Of a stretch of 64,000 nucleotides of DNA, positions 46,657 through 55,420 are shown in pieces. Origin of the DNA: Sphingobium herbicidovorans (lineage in GTDB: Bacteria > Pseudomonadota > Alphaproteobacteria > Sphingomonadales > Sphingomonadaceae); NCBI RefSeq assembly GCF_002080435.1, contig NZ_CP020538.1, positions 1,674,001 through 1,738,000 of the forward strand. The letters are read 5' to 3'. The notes under the pieces were generated by a model. That model ran no database searches. It had not been told where the DNA came from and was given only the letters and a program-made list of their open reading frames with translations. The translations under genes and the position numbers were made by a program. Every line of letters begins with the position of its first letter. Positions within the stretch are counted from its first letter, which is position 1.

Positions 46657-48017
46657 GCCCGCGCCTCCTGCGTTATATTGAGGCAGGCGGCGCCGATCAT
46701 GCGGAACCTCTCGCTTGCTTCCTGCATCAGGTCCTGCGTGACCGTGATGTAGACCAGCGTCGAGTTGATATCCCGATGCCCAAGATAAGTTGCAAGGAAC
46801 GGCAGCCTGTCCTGGGGATTGATGCCGGACCGATACCATTGAAGCATCCGGTTCACGACCATCGAGTGCCGCAGGTCATGGATGCGCGGTCCGGTTTTTC
46901 CCGATGGTGGTTTGAACCCAGCACGGCGAAGGATATCGACAAGCATCCAGCTAACCGCTGCGGGGCTGTAGCGGTTATTGGATTGGTCGTGCCAGAACAA
47001 CCCCGATTGGGGATACTGCGGCCCGCCGGCACGCCCTCTATCCTCGATATAGGCACGCAGTTCGACCATCACGCTATCGGGCAACGGCAAGATTCTGGTC
47101 TTGAAGAACTTCGTTTCGCGGATTGTGATCGTACCGTTTTCGAGGTCCACGTCCCCAAGGTCGAGGCGTGCTATCTCACTACGGCGCAGCCCCGCGCAAT
47201 AGGCCAGCAGCAGCATGGTATAAATGGCCATTGGCCGCAGCGGCGCGCGCGGTGATGGGTAGGACCGCGCGATGTCCAACATGCGCTGCACATCGGCGGG
47301 GCTGTAAATATGCGGCTTGCGATAATGCCGTGCCACTTCCTTCAGCGGCCGTGTATTGGGCCGACGCACTGGCAGGCTCGGGTCCCGATGCCGGAGAGCC
47401 TTGGCCAATGCCTGTTTGAGTCTTTCGCATTCGGCCGCATGATTGCGGGTGGACTTGGCCTCCGCCCAATGTTCCAGCATCACCGCTAACGGCTTGGTTG
47501 CCAGCTCCGGATTCGCCTGGAGGAACCGATCGAACCGAAGGAACCATGCGCGTTGGGTCGTATAGCGATAGCCCCTGTTGCGCATCAGCGCGATATGATC
47601 GCGCATGATCTCGCCAAGCACGCTGCCGAAGGGCTTGGGCCGACGCAGTGCGGCAAGAGCATGATCCGGCATAGGTGCTATCAGCGCCCGCCAGATTGGC
47701 TTGCTATGTTCGACGCCGTATTCGCTGCGCAGGTCCGCGATGGGGTTGCGGGCGATCAGGTTCACTTCGACCAGATGGTCGAGAAAGCGATCAACGATCC
47801 GGGTACGATGCAACAAGGTGGAGGGGTGCCAGCGCGCTCCCCATTCCCGCAGCCACGCCTCCAGTGTCGACCGGTCGATGACCGGATGGCGCTCAGCCAC
47901 TTCCCGGAAGCCATTCAGGACCTGGCGATAATAAATGTGGCTGATCTTGCTCCGCAACCGCAGCGTCGCCAGATACCTGGTGATGACGGCACGATCAGGA
48001 TTGGGCAACGCGGTCAT
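46653..48017 (-). CDS. RIT tyrosine recombinase, second gene
   Basis: A 454-residue recombinase. The catalytic set is complete: Arg in CAGLRRSEI, Lys region ETKFFKTRILPL, HDLRHSMVV, and YLGHRDINSTLVYI with the tyrosine. The N-terminal half is a core-binding domain. It overlaps both neighbours by 4 bp, indicating coupled translation. RIT recombinases are thought to act together; their exact roles are not established. Confidence 0.9.
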   Translation of the reverse strand: MTALPNPDRAVITRYLATLRLRSKISHIYYRQVLNGFREVAERHPVIDRSTLEAWLREWGARWHPSTLLHRTRIVDRFLDHLVEVNLIARNPIADLRSEYGVEHSKPIWRALIAPMPDHALAALRRPKPFGSVLGEIMRDHIALMRNRGYRYTTQRAWFLRFDRFLQANPELATKPLAVMLEHWAEAKSTRNHAAECERLKQALAKALRHRDPSLPVRRPNTRPLKEVARHYRKPHIYSPADVQRMLDIARSYPSPRAPLRPMAIYTMLLLAYCAGLRRSEIARLDLGDVDLENGTITIRETKFFKTRILPLPDSVMVELRAYIEDRGRAGGPQYPQSGLFWHDQSNNRYSPAAVSWMLVDILRRAGFKPPSGKTGPRIHDLRHSMVVNRMLQWYRSGINPQDRLPFLATYLGHRDINSTLVYITVTQDLMQEASERFRMIGAACLNITQEARA

Positions 48018-49306
48018 GCCAGCACCTCCGATCCCGGCACATCAAGAGCGATTGCCCTCAGATCCTCGGTGGCCAGCTTGAGATAGGGGATTGTGGATTC
48101 GCTCGATCGATGTCCGAGCAGGTCGCCGATCACCTTTTGCGGCACCGACGCGCGCAGCAGTTCGACGGCCCTGGCGTGGCGGAAGATGTGAGGGCCGCAT
48201 TTTCCTGGCGGCTTGATCCCGGCAGCCCACAGCCGCCGTCGCACTTCGCTATGCAGGTCTTGCAGGGGCCGGTACGGCGCACGCGAGCGGATAAAGATTT
48301 CCCGCCTGTCTGTCTCAGGGCGTCCATGCCGTAAATAGTCGAGCAATGCCTCGCCAACCGGCGCCATCAACGGCAGGTACGAACAAGCGCCGGTTTTTGT
48401 ATGCCGGATGCGCAAGGATTCCGCACGCCAGTTGACGTCCTCCAACAGGAGATTGCGGATTTCACCGGAGCGCAGCCCATAGGTCGCCAGCAGTTGCAAT
48501 ATGGCATAATCACGCAGCCCTTTGGGCGAGGTGTCGCGCCTCGTGATTTCCAGGACGGCCGCAATCTGGTCACGGCCCAATGTCGAAGGCACGCCTTCAT
48601 AGGCGTACAGCACCGGGCCTACGACATGACCCGTGAGATCGGCGGCGACGTACCCCATGCGGTGCATGTAGCGCAGCAGCGAGCGAAGGCGTTCAGCGAC
48701 ATCCTTTAAGGACCGACGGCTCAGACCCGGCGCGCGCATGTCCATGTAGAGATCGATGTCCCGCACGCTCAGTTCCATGACGCTCGCCGTTCCGCCGTGA
48801 TCGAGCTGCCATGCCAGAAAGTGACGCGCTTCCCACATCAGCGCGTAGATACTTGCACGGGCCAGGCCGCGGTCCTCATGCAGCCAGCGATCATATTCGC
48901 AGCATATCGCGTGCCGAACCGTCGCCTCTGGTCCGATCACTTCCGGTTCAGGCGGCCATTTGCCTTGGGCGAGGCGCAGCAACGCGTGGATTCCTGAGCG
49001 AGGGATCGCGTGCCACCGTGACGCGGGTGCTCGGTCATGACGCTTGCGAAAGCACCGGATTGCGTGGTGCAGATATTGTTCGATCTGGGGCGGCTTCACC
49101 GCCGCCACGTCCAGCTTCCGCCGTGCCAGGTATTGGAGAAAGCCGCGCGCGTAGCTGCAATAATTGGCCGCTGCCACCGGGCTATATTTCTGTCGGGCAA
49201 GGTCTTCCGCAAGCCTGGCGATCAATTCTTCATCGGGACTTAGCATCATTGGCTCCTCAGTCGGTTCGACGACCGCTGAGGTTCGCAACGTACTGGCTCC
49301 AGTCAA
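48014..49306 (-). CDS. RIT tyrosine recombinase, first gene
   Basis: A 430-residue recombinase with Arg in TYGLRSGEI, Lys in RHTKTGACS, HIFRHARAV and LLGHRSSESTIPYLK. Two later methionines at residues 20 and 21 could also be the start, since the first 19 residues are not conserved in character. It is the promoter-proximal gene; its promoter should lie within 49307-49394. It overlaps the second gene by 4 bp. Confidence 0.88.
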   Translation of the reverse strand: MTGASTLRTSAVVEPTEEPMMLSPDEELIARLAEDLARQKYSPVAAANYCSYARGFLQYLARRKLDVAAVKPPQIEQYLHHAIRCFRKRHDRAPASRWHAIPRSGIHALLRLAQGKWPPEPEVIGPEATVRHAICCEYDRWLHEDRGLARASIYALMWEARHFLAWQLDHGGTASVMELSVRDIDLYMDMRAPGLSRRSLKDVAERLRSLLRYMHRMGYVAADLTGHVVGPVLYAYEGVPSTLGRDQIAAVLEITRRDTSPKGLRDYAILQLLATYGLRSGEIRNLLLEDVNWRAESLRIRHTKTGACSYLPLMAPVGEALLDYLRHGRPETDRREIFIRSRAPYRPLQDLHSEVRRRLWAAGIKPPGKCGPHIFRHARAVELLRASVPQKVIGDLLGHRSSESTIPYLKLATEDLRAIALDVPGSEVLA

Positions 49307-49394
49307 ATAATGCGGATCCTTCCGCCTTCCGTCAGCAATGAAAAATAATGCTCAGCACTGTAGTTCGATTATCGCTGAAATTCTGCGGTTTTAA

Positions 49395-49443
49395 CGCAGC
49401 CCGAACCTCGTTCCTTCACATTACCGTCACCTCGCGATTACTG
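49395..49443 (-). repeat. RIT right inverted repeat (49 bp)
   Basis: Begins CGCAGCCCGAAC and ends CGCGATTACTG, the partner of 45567-45615 with three differences. Confidence 0.9.
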
Positions 49444-49446
49444 TCC

Positions 49447-49557
49447 GTCCTGCGCGAGGACAGCAAGGCGATCTTTCGCGCCGCCAGTCAGGCGAGCAAA
49501 GCAGCGGATTATCTCTTGGCCTTCGAAGGCGACGAAATCGGGGAGGAGGCGGCATGA
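49447..49557 (+). pseudogene. ardC: ardC, last fragment
   Basis: The C-terminal end of the backbone ArdC: VLREDSKAIFRAASQASKAA followed by DYLLAFE and a stop at 49557. It is the normal terminus of ArdC proteins. It continues the middle fragment after the RIT element and overlaps the next gene by 4 bp, the relic of translational coupling. Confidence 0.85.
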
Positions 49558-49778
49558 CGCGCGTCACCCTGTCGCCGACAGATCGGGAGCGGCTGCGCGC
49601 CGCCCTCTCTGATCTGCCGGTCCTGTCCCGGATCGTCTATCTGCTGCATGCCCGCGATGGGCGCAGCTTTGCCGAGATCGCCTTCCTGATCGGGGCGGAC
49701 ATCAACGCCGTGGAAATCCATCTTGCCCGGGCACTGGAGCAGCTGATGAGCGCGCTCGACGGAGAGGCCGACCCCTGA
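49554..49778 (+). CDS. Small sigma-factor region 4-like protein
   Basis: A 74-residue protein with a sigma-70 region 4-like helix-turn-helix: LSDLPVLSRIVYLLHARDGR then SFAEIAFLIGADINAVEIHL. It has no region 2, so it is not a full sigma factor. It could be a regulator or anti-sigma-like piece of the element. It starts inside the last codons of ardC, so it was coupled to that gene; with ardC broken its expression may be changed. Confidence 0.65.
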   Translation: MTRVTLSPTDRERLRAALSDLPVLSRIVYLLHARDGRSFAEIAFLIGADINAVEIHLARALEQLMSALDGEADP

Positions 49779-49850
49779 TTGTCTCAATTTGACGGCCTTC
49801 TTCCATCTTCATTTGGTGGAAGGGGCCTGAGCGGTTAGGAAGAATTCCGC

Positions 49851-50765
49851 ATGCGTACCGACCTTGATCATCTCCCTCCCACCAAGCAGCGAGAGCTGGA
49901 GCGCGTCCTCCAGATCCTGTTCGAGGAGTTCGGGGACGCGCACAGCGAGGCCAAGGGACGCAGGCGGCTGGGGCGGATCGTCAAGATCATCCTCTATGGC
50001 AGCCATGCGCGCGGCGGCTGGGTGGATGAACCCCATACCGCCAAGGGCTATGTCTCGGACTTTGATCTCCTGATCATCGTCAACCAGAAGGAACTGACCG
50101 AGCGCGACACCTATTGGGCCGCCGCCGAGCAGCGGCTCAACGCCGAATATGCCGTGCGCGGAGCGCTACGCACCCCGGTCAACTTCATCGTTCATTCGCT
50201 CCAGCAGGTGAACCAGGGCCTTGCCCATGGACGCTTCTTCTTCATGGACATCGCCCGCGACGGGATCGCCCTCTATGAGGCGGATGACCGCGAGCTTGCC
50301 AGCCCCAAGCCGAAGTCGCCCGCCGACACGCTGGCGATGGCGAAGGAATATTTTGAGGAGTGGTATCCCAGCGCCGGCGAGTTCTTCGACGACTTCCGAG
50401 CCAATCTTGATCGCGGCCGATGCAAGAAAGCTGCCTTTGAGCTGCACCAAGCCGCTGAACGGCTCTACCACTGCGTCCTTCTCGTCAGCACTTTCTACAC
50501 CCCACACAATCACAATATCGGCTTCCTGCGCACGCAGGCCGAGCGCCTGGATGTCCGCCTGCGAGATGTATGGCCCATGGCGAACCGCAAGGAGCGGGGC
50601 ATGTTCGAGAAGCTCAAGGACGCCTATGTGAAGGCGCGCTACTCCAAACATTATCGCATCAGCGAGCAAGAGCTGAGCTGGCTTGGCGAACGCGTCGAGG
50701 AACTGGGCCGCGTCGTCCATATCGTCTGCAGCGCGAAGATCGCACAGCTCGAACAGGCCCTCTAG
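49851..50765 (+). CDS. MNT-HEPN fusion protein (nucleotidyltransferase plus HEPN)
   Basis: A 304-residue protein. The N-terminal minimal nucleotidyltransferase has ILYGSHARGGW near residue 48 and the metal pair in VSDFDLLI near residue 70. The C-terminal HEPN domain begins near residue 175 and has helices AAFELHQAAERLYHCVLLV and RLRDVWPMANRKERGMF. In two-gene MNT-HEPN systems the transferase AMPylates the HEPN RNase as antitoxin. Here both are fused. A stress or defence role is inferred; the HEPN RNase motif RxxxxH is not evident. Confidence 0.78.
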   Translation: MRTDLDHLPPTKQRELERVLQILFEEFGDAHSEAKGRRRLGRIVKIILYGSHARGGWVDEPHTAKGYVSDFDLLIIVNQKELTERDTYWAAAEQRLNAEYAVRGALRTPVNFIVHSLQQVNQGLAHGRFFFMDIARDGIALYEADDRELASPKPKSPADTLAMAKEYFEEWYPSAGEFFDDFRANLDRGRCKKAAFELHQAAERLYHCVLLVSTFYTPHNHNIGFLRTQAERLDVRLRDVWPMANRKERGMFEKLKDAYVKARYSKHYRISEQELSWLGERVEELGRVVHIVCSAKIAQLEQAL

Positions 50766-51157
50766 CGGATCGCAAATTCCTTCAGCGCGCGCAGGTCGCG
50801 GTTGATCCATTTGGTACCCCGCGCGAACATCTCGTCATCCATGCCCGGCTGACGGAAGAGCGTCAGCATGACCTCTGAGCCCTCGCCATTCTGGATGACG
50901 CGCAGCGGCACATGGACCTCCTTGCCCTCGCCGGTATCGACCCAATGATCCATCACCCCATAGTCATTATGGGGCGTGAAACGGATCGTGATCGCCCCCT
51001 CCGGACCATCGGCAAGCCACTTGCCATCCTCGTTTCGCATGTCCGATTCCGCTAGACCGGACGCCCATTTGGGAAAGACCTCGGGCCGCCAGATCGCCTC
51101 GTAAAGGTCGCGCCAGTTGCGGTCGATCGAGATGCTGTAGGTGCGCGACGGCAGCAT
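50762..51157 (-). CDS. SRPBCC-fold protein
   Basis: A 131-residue protein with a START/SRPBCC-like ligand-binding pattern (YSISIDRNWRDLYEAIWRPEVFPKWASGL, then VMLTLFRQPGMDDEMFARGTKW). The function is unknown; such proteins bind hydrophobic ligands. The stop overlaps the end of the MNT-HEPN gene on the opposite strand by 4 bp. Confidence 0.65.
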   Translation of the reverse strand: MLPSRTYSISIDRNWRDLYEAIWRPEVFPKWASGLAESDMRNEDGKWLADGPEGAITIRFTPHNDYGVMDHWVDTGEGKEVHVPLRVIQNGEGSEVMLTLFRQPGMDDEMFARGTKWINRDLRALKEFAIR

Positions 51158-51431
51158 GGGGATGGTCCATTTGATTGGGTTGGGAAGCCGAACCGCTAGC
51201 GCCCCGTCTGACCCTTGTCACTCCCTGCCTCCAGCCGCAACATGTCGATTCTGGCGGGTTCGGCATGCGATCGACTCTCTCCCGCTTAGGCCGCCCATGA
51301 GGGCTTGATGGCGGTCGCAGCGGGCAAGCCGCTGCGGCATGGCTGACGCATCGGCACAAGGCCGTATTGTAATGCACCGTACGCACGGGTGCTGCGCCGG
51401 AAAGTCGCATTATAACAATGGATTATGCCGT

Positions 51432-51443
51432 ATGACGCGTCAT
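51432..51443. promoter_or_regulatory. Palindrome ATGACGCGTCAT
   Basis: A perfect 12-bp palindrome. A near copy (ATGACGGGTCAT) lies 101 bp downstream at 51533-51544. Two spaced palindromes suit an RHH operator. Confidence 0.45.
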
Positions 51444-51532
51444 GCGTGGGATACGGTTTGTGTCCTACGCGCGTGACAGAGCCGGTTGGCATCTGGCGGC
51501 AAGTGATTGATCCAGCGCGGAAAGATGCGCGT

Positions 51533-51544
51533 ATGACGGGTCAT
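51533..51544. promoter_or_regulatory. Second copy of the ATGAC-N2-GTCAT motif
   Basis: ATGACGGGTCAT, one centre base away from a perfect palindrome; partner of the site at 51432. Confidence 0.4.
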
Positions 51545-51628
51545 ATCCTTGTTCATTCTCGGGCCTGATCACCGATCGATGAGCCGCTGCCCGATTGTTG
51601 CGGCCGATGGCGGTCATTCTGCGGCAAT

Positions 51629-51670
51629 CGGCACGTCAGTGCCCTGAACCGGCACCTCATTGCCCTGGCC
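51629..51670 (+). repeat. Tandem 21-bp repeat
   Basis: CGGCACGTCAGTGCCCTGAAC is followed directly by CGGCACCTCATTGCCCTGGCC. Each unit has a small hairpin (GGCAC/GTGCC in the first). It lies about 70 bp before the RHH start. Confidence 0.5.
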
Positions 51671-51741
51671 GATGCGCGGCTGTCCGCCTTGCGCTACAGC
51701 CATGCATGGCGGGCCAGTCCAGTGTGAAGGACAGCTCAAAC

Positions 51742-52089
51742 ATGCGAACATTGTCGATCAGGATCAATGACGCCCTGCACCGCAGGCTGCGCCTTCGCGC
51801 CTATGGCGCCAATCTCTCCGTCTCGGAGTTCCTGCGGCCCCTCATCGAGGACGCCGCCGTCCCCGGTGGCCGCTACGCCTATACCGGCCAGGACGAACTG
51901 CTGGGCGTCGCGCTCCAGACCTACGCGCTGCTCGCGGAAATGGCGGCGCAGCAGTCGGGTGGCATCGTTGAACGGGCGCTCGCCGCCTCCCGCGCGATGT
52001 TGCGGGAGCGGGGGCTGCTCGACCCCGAAGAAGAGGCGGCGAGCGGCATGCGGCCCACCTTCCTGGGGAAGGAAGGTCGCGCGCCATGA
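51742..52089 (+). CDS. Ribbon-helix-helix mobilization/accessory protein
   Basis: A 115-residue protein. Residues 1-35 read TLSIRINDALHRRLRLRAYGANLSVSEFLR, a typical RHH DNA-binding fold as in plasmid mobilization and relaxosome accessory proteins. The rest is helical (LLAEMAAQQSGGIVERALAASRAM). It overlaps the coupling protein gene by 4 bp, so it probably works with it in DNA transfer. No relaxase is present in the window. The start at 51742 is preferred over a longer frame from 51595. Confidence 0.75.
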   Translation: MRTLSIRINDALHRRLRLRAYGANLSVSEFLRPLIEDAAVPGGRYAYTGQDELLGVALQTYALLAEMAAQQSGGIVERALAASRAMLRERGLLDPEEEAASGMRPTFLGKEGRAP

Positions 52090-54040
52090 GTATCTTCCGC
52101 AACGACACGCTGGGTTCCTGGACCAGGGGCGGTCAGGCGACCGTCCACAATGTCCGGATGACCACCCAGGTCTTCAAACAGTCCGCGCTCGCGGGCCTCG
52201 TCCTCTGGGTCCTGCTCACCCTATGGCTGGTCTATGAGGTGCTGCATCAGACGACCCGGATCCTGCTTGGCAAGATGGCCGAGGCCTGGTTCCAGCTCTA
52301 TGTTGTCGGCAGTCCCTCCAGCCCCGTCCTGTTCACCGCGCCCGGGGGACGACAATATTGGGTACGGGCCGACGAACTGCTGCGGTCCGGCATCGCCAGG
52401 GATGCTGCCGGCGAGCTTCTCTACAGCCTCAAGCTGGTCGGCAGCTGCACGGCGATCTTCGTCCTCATCATGCTGTTCGCCGCCTGGTATTATTTCACCG
52501 TCTCGGGGCGAGGGCTGGGCTCCAACCAGTTCCTGCGCGGGGCGAGCTTTGCCACGGTCAGGCAGTTGCGGCGGCGCTTGAGGGGCATGGCAAAGGGATG
52601 TCTGAGCGTGGGCGGGATCGCGATTCCCGCCGCCTATGAGCCCGAGCATATCCTGCTGAGTGGCGCCCCGGGAACGGGCAAGACCAATATCCTGCACGCC
52701 ATGCTCGAGGGCATCCGCAAGGAGGGCAAGCGCGCCATCGTCTATGATACCGCCGGGACCTTCGTGGAGCGCTTCTATCGCCCCGGGCGGGACATCATCC
52801 TCAATCCCTTCGACACCCGTTCGGCGCGCTGGTCGCCCTGGTTCGATGTTCCCCTCGACTATCATTATGATCAGATCGCAGAGTCCGTCGTGCCCGATGG
52901 CGGCAAGGACCCGTTCTGGGCAAAGTCCGCGCGCGGCACGCTGGTCGCGGTCATGCGCACCCTCGTCCATCAGGACCGGATGCGGGTCTCTGCGCTCCTC
53001 GACATCATCACCCGCTCGGGCCTCAAGATCCTTGCCCAGTTCGTCGAGAATACTGACGGCGCGGCGTTCGTCTCCGCCGAGGGCGAGCGCACTTCGGCGG
53101 GTATCCAGGCGGAACTGGCCTCAGTCCTGCGGGGCTTCCGCTATCTCGACGACACCGATGAAGGGCTGTCGATCCGCGACTGGGTCACGATCGAGGAGGA
53201 TGACAGCTGGCTCTTCATCACGGTGAAGGCCGACCAGCTGCCGACCCTTCGTCCGCTCATCACCATGTGGCTCGACATCGCCATCAACGCGATCATGAGC
53301 ATGGCCCCCGATCAGCAGCGCCGCCTCTTCTGCGTCATTGACGAACTCCCCTCACTGCAGCGCCTGCCATCGCTCTCCGACTTCCTGGCACGCGCACGAA
53401 AATATGGCGGGTGCGGCATATTGGGGTTCCAGTCCTATCCGCAGCTTGAAGCCACCTATGGGCGGCAGGAGGCAGCGGCGCTCACCGGCTACTGCTCGAC
53501 CTGGATCGCGCTGCGCGCCAACGATACGCCGACGGCCCGCCATATCTCCGACAATCTGGGACAGGTGGAGCAGGTCGAGGCCAATGAGGGCATGTCCTAT
53601 GGCGTGAACGACATGCGCGACGGGGTGAACCTGTCGCGCGTGCAGGTGACGCGGCCACTGGTGATGCCGACCGAGATCGTCAACCTCCCCAACCTTACCG
53701 GCTATCTCCGGTTCGGGCGCGATCTTCCGGTGGTGCGGTTCACCGACCGCTACCGGCACGGACGCCTGCTCGAGCCGGCCTATATCGATCGCGCGGCGCC
53801 GGGGATCAGGCTGGATGCGGCGAGCGAAGAGGCAGCGTGCCAGACGACACATCAGCCCCGACGCCGAAATCCTTTGTTCCGCCGATCAAGCCCGATGGTG
53901 AACCCACGCGGGTTGATCGGAACGCGGCGGAAAAAATCCCTGCGCCGCACACCGGTCTCATCGGCCCCCGCAGTGAACGCAGTTCCATTCGTCAGCAGGG
54001 GCGGCCCAATGGGCCGTTCCGACCCTCCAACCCTGCATAG
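52086..54040 (+). CDS. Type IV secretion coupling protein (TraD/TrwB-like), possibly frameshifted near its end
   Basis: A hexameric ATPase that feeds the DNA-protein substrate into the conjugation pore. Two membrane segments are at residues 35-52 and 113-138; Walker A is GAPGTGKT at 193-200; Walker B is LFCVIDELPSL near residue 415; and LLTV-type helicase blocks follow (GYCSTWIALRANDT). As read the frame runs to 54215 with low-complexity arginine-rich sequence that overlaps the next gene. A different frame from 53837 to 54040 gives a plausible proline-rich tail (PDDTSAPTPKSF). One added C near 53836 would join them into 651 residues. Confidence 0.8.
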
Positions 54041-54069
54041 CCTTATCATCCATGAAAGGACGTCATGTC

Positions 54070-54318
54070 ATGCACAGAATTACTCGCAACAGAGATTCCC
54101 GACTGGTAGCTGCGCCACCTTCGCCCGAGCAAAAGGATCATGTCATCGCACCGCTCAGCGTCCGTATCGCTATGGCGGTGAAGATGACCGGCATTGGCCG
54201 ATCCAAGCTGTATGAGCTGATCCAGGAGGGGGAGGTAGAGATCGTCAAGATTGGATCGGCAACGTTGATACCCATCGCTAGTCTTGAGCGATTGTTGGAG
54301 CGCCATAAGAAATGCTGA
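54070..54318 (+). CDS. AlpA/excisionase-like HTH protein
   Basis: An 82-residue protein whose C-terminal half is a helix-turn-helix of the excisionase type: IAMAVKMTGIGRSKLYELIQ then VKIGSATLIPIASLERLL. Such proteins control excision or transfer in integrative elements. An upstream start at 54052 gives six more residues. It may be the excision factor for the tRNA-Leu integrase at 22.3 kb, which is inference. Confidence 0.7.
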   Translation: MHRITRNRDSRLVAAPPSPEQKDHVIAPLSVRIAMAVKMTGIGRSKLYELIQEGEVEIVKIGSATLIPIASLERLLERHKKC

Positions 54319-54642
54319 CGTCCCCGCATGGCCAGCATGGTCCTACTTGGGGGTCTGCATATGGCGAGGGATGGGACATTCGCTACGGTCGGCTTCCAAG
54401 TCATGAACTCAGTGAAGCTGACGTTAGCGAAGGATGGCAGCGTATCTACTTCGCGTCAGACACCCGTCATGTGGAGATCAGGACCCTCTCAGTTTCAGCG
54501 ATCAACAGGTCCAAGCTATGCAAATCAGGTCTACGGATGTGCAATTCGACGAATCGCGCGCAGAAATGCCGCGTATAGCAAGGTGCTAACATGTCTCATC
54601 GAGTAACCTCATTCCTCTTGTATCGTTTCAGCTACGTGAACT
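54319..54642. other. Intergenic stretch, no gene seen
   Basis: 324 bp. Two overlapping frames of about 90 codons are present but have no recognised family and different composition. The sequence is less GC-rich than its neighbours. Nothing else is supported. Confidence 0.35.
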
Positions 54643-55032
54643 ATGAAAATGAGACCGGGGGTTATCTTGAAAATCACTAGTTTCCAGAAGCGGGTTGAGG
54701 AATGGCTGAAGGCATGTTTTCCTGCCGCAGTGCGGTCCGACCGTGCTGAGCGTACACATCGCTTTCTTGAGGAAGCGCTGGAACTTGCTCAGGCGAACGG
54801 ATGCTCGCGTGAGGATGCCGCAGCGTTGGTGCAGTATGTCTATGACCGGCCAATTGGGCGTCCCGATCTAGAGGTGGGCGGCACGATGGTGACCCTTGCC
54901 GCACTGTGCAGTGCTTCCGCCATCAACATGGACGAAGCTGGCGATCGGGAGCTTGTGCGTAATTGGGAAAGGATCGACCAGATCCGCGCGAAGCAGGCGT
55001 CCAAGCCTCACGGGTCGCCCCTGCCGCAATGA
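54643..55032 (+). CDS. MazG-like nucleotide pyrophosphohydrolase
   Basis: A 129-residue protein with the helical pattern of MazG-like NTP pyrophosphohydrolases: RFLEEALELAQANG then EVGGTMVTLAALCSASAINMDEA. Conserved Glu pairs could bind metal. Members hydrolyse NTPs or dNTPs and are common on phages and mobile elements. A later in-frame start near 54664 is also possible. It precedes a toxin-antitoxin pair by 38 bp on the same strand. Confidence 0.6.
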   Translation: MKMRPGVILKITSFQKRVEEWLKACFPAAVRSDRAERTHRFLEEALELAQANGCSREDAAALVQYVYDRPIGRPDLEVGGTMVTLAALCSASAINMDEAGDRELVRNWERIDQIRAKQASKPHGSPLPQ

Positions 55033-55069
55033 TGCTCGCTTCGACGCGCCGGATGGCAGCCTTTCCGGT

Positions 55070-55420
55070 ATGCCGATTGATCTCCACGATCTGCGAGGCG
55101 CCGTGCTGAACGTCTCCTTCAGGACAGAAGAGCTCAAAAACGTCTGCACTAGGATCGAAGAGGCTCAGAGCCAATTCGGTCCGCATGCGGCAGCGGAATT
55201 GCACGAGCTTCTAGCCGAAGCGGAGTCCTTCTTGACTACCGACGAACTGATAGATTTTCGCGACGGTGAATTTTTGGAGGGGGATTCCCTTTCCTTCTCG
55301 TTCGGTTCACACTACCGGGCAGCGTTCAAGGCGGTGGGCGAAAATCTACCACGTGCAGATAATGGTAGTGTCGCTTGGGGGCAGGTGCGTAGAATTATGC
55401 TGATCGAGATTTCGCAATGA
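55070..55420 (+). CDS. HigB-like (RelE-family) toxin
   Basis: A 116-residue protein with a RelE/HigB-type layout: VSFRTEELKNVCTRIEEAQS near the N-terminus and the closing strand VRRIMLIEIS. HigB toxins are ribosome-dependent RNases. Its stop overlaps the start of the metallopeptidase gene by 4 bp. The toxin-first order is that of HigBA. Catalytic residues are not clear. Confidence 0.6.
   Translation: MPIDLHDLRGAVLNVSFRTEELKNVCTRIEEAQSQFGPHAAAELHELLAEAESFLTTDELIDFRDGEFLEGDSLSFSFGSHYRAAFKAVGENLPRADNGSVAWGQVRRIMLIEISQ

Larger units (their letters stand above)
45544..49446 (-). mobile_element. RIT (recombinase-in-trio) element, 3.9 kb
   Basis: Three tyrosine recombinase genes on the minus strand, each overlapping the next by 4 bp, flanked by 49-bp inverted repeats. 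This matches the RIT element plan (three adjacent integrases with terminal repeats). It splits ardC between GAWLA and VLREDSK. The exact outer edges are uncertain by about 20 bp on the left because the repeat begins 23 bp inside the junction. Confidence 0.88.
51158..51741. other. Gene-free region upstream of the transfer genes
   Basis: About 580 bp with no supported coding frame. It holds a pair of near-identical palindromes and a tandem 21-bp repeat, listed separately, upstream of the RHH and coupling protein genes. Candidate operator and origin-of-transfer region. Confidence 0.5.
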
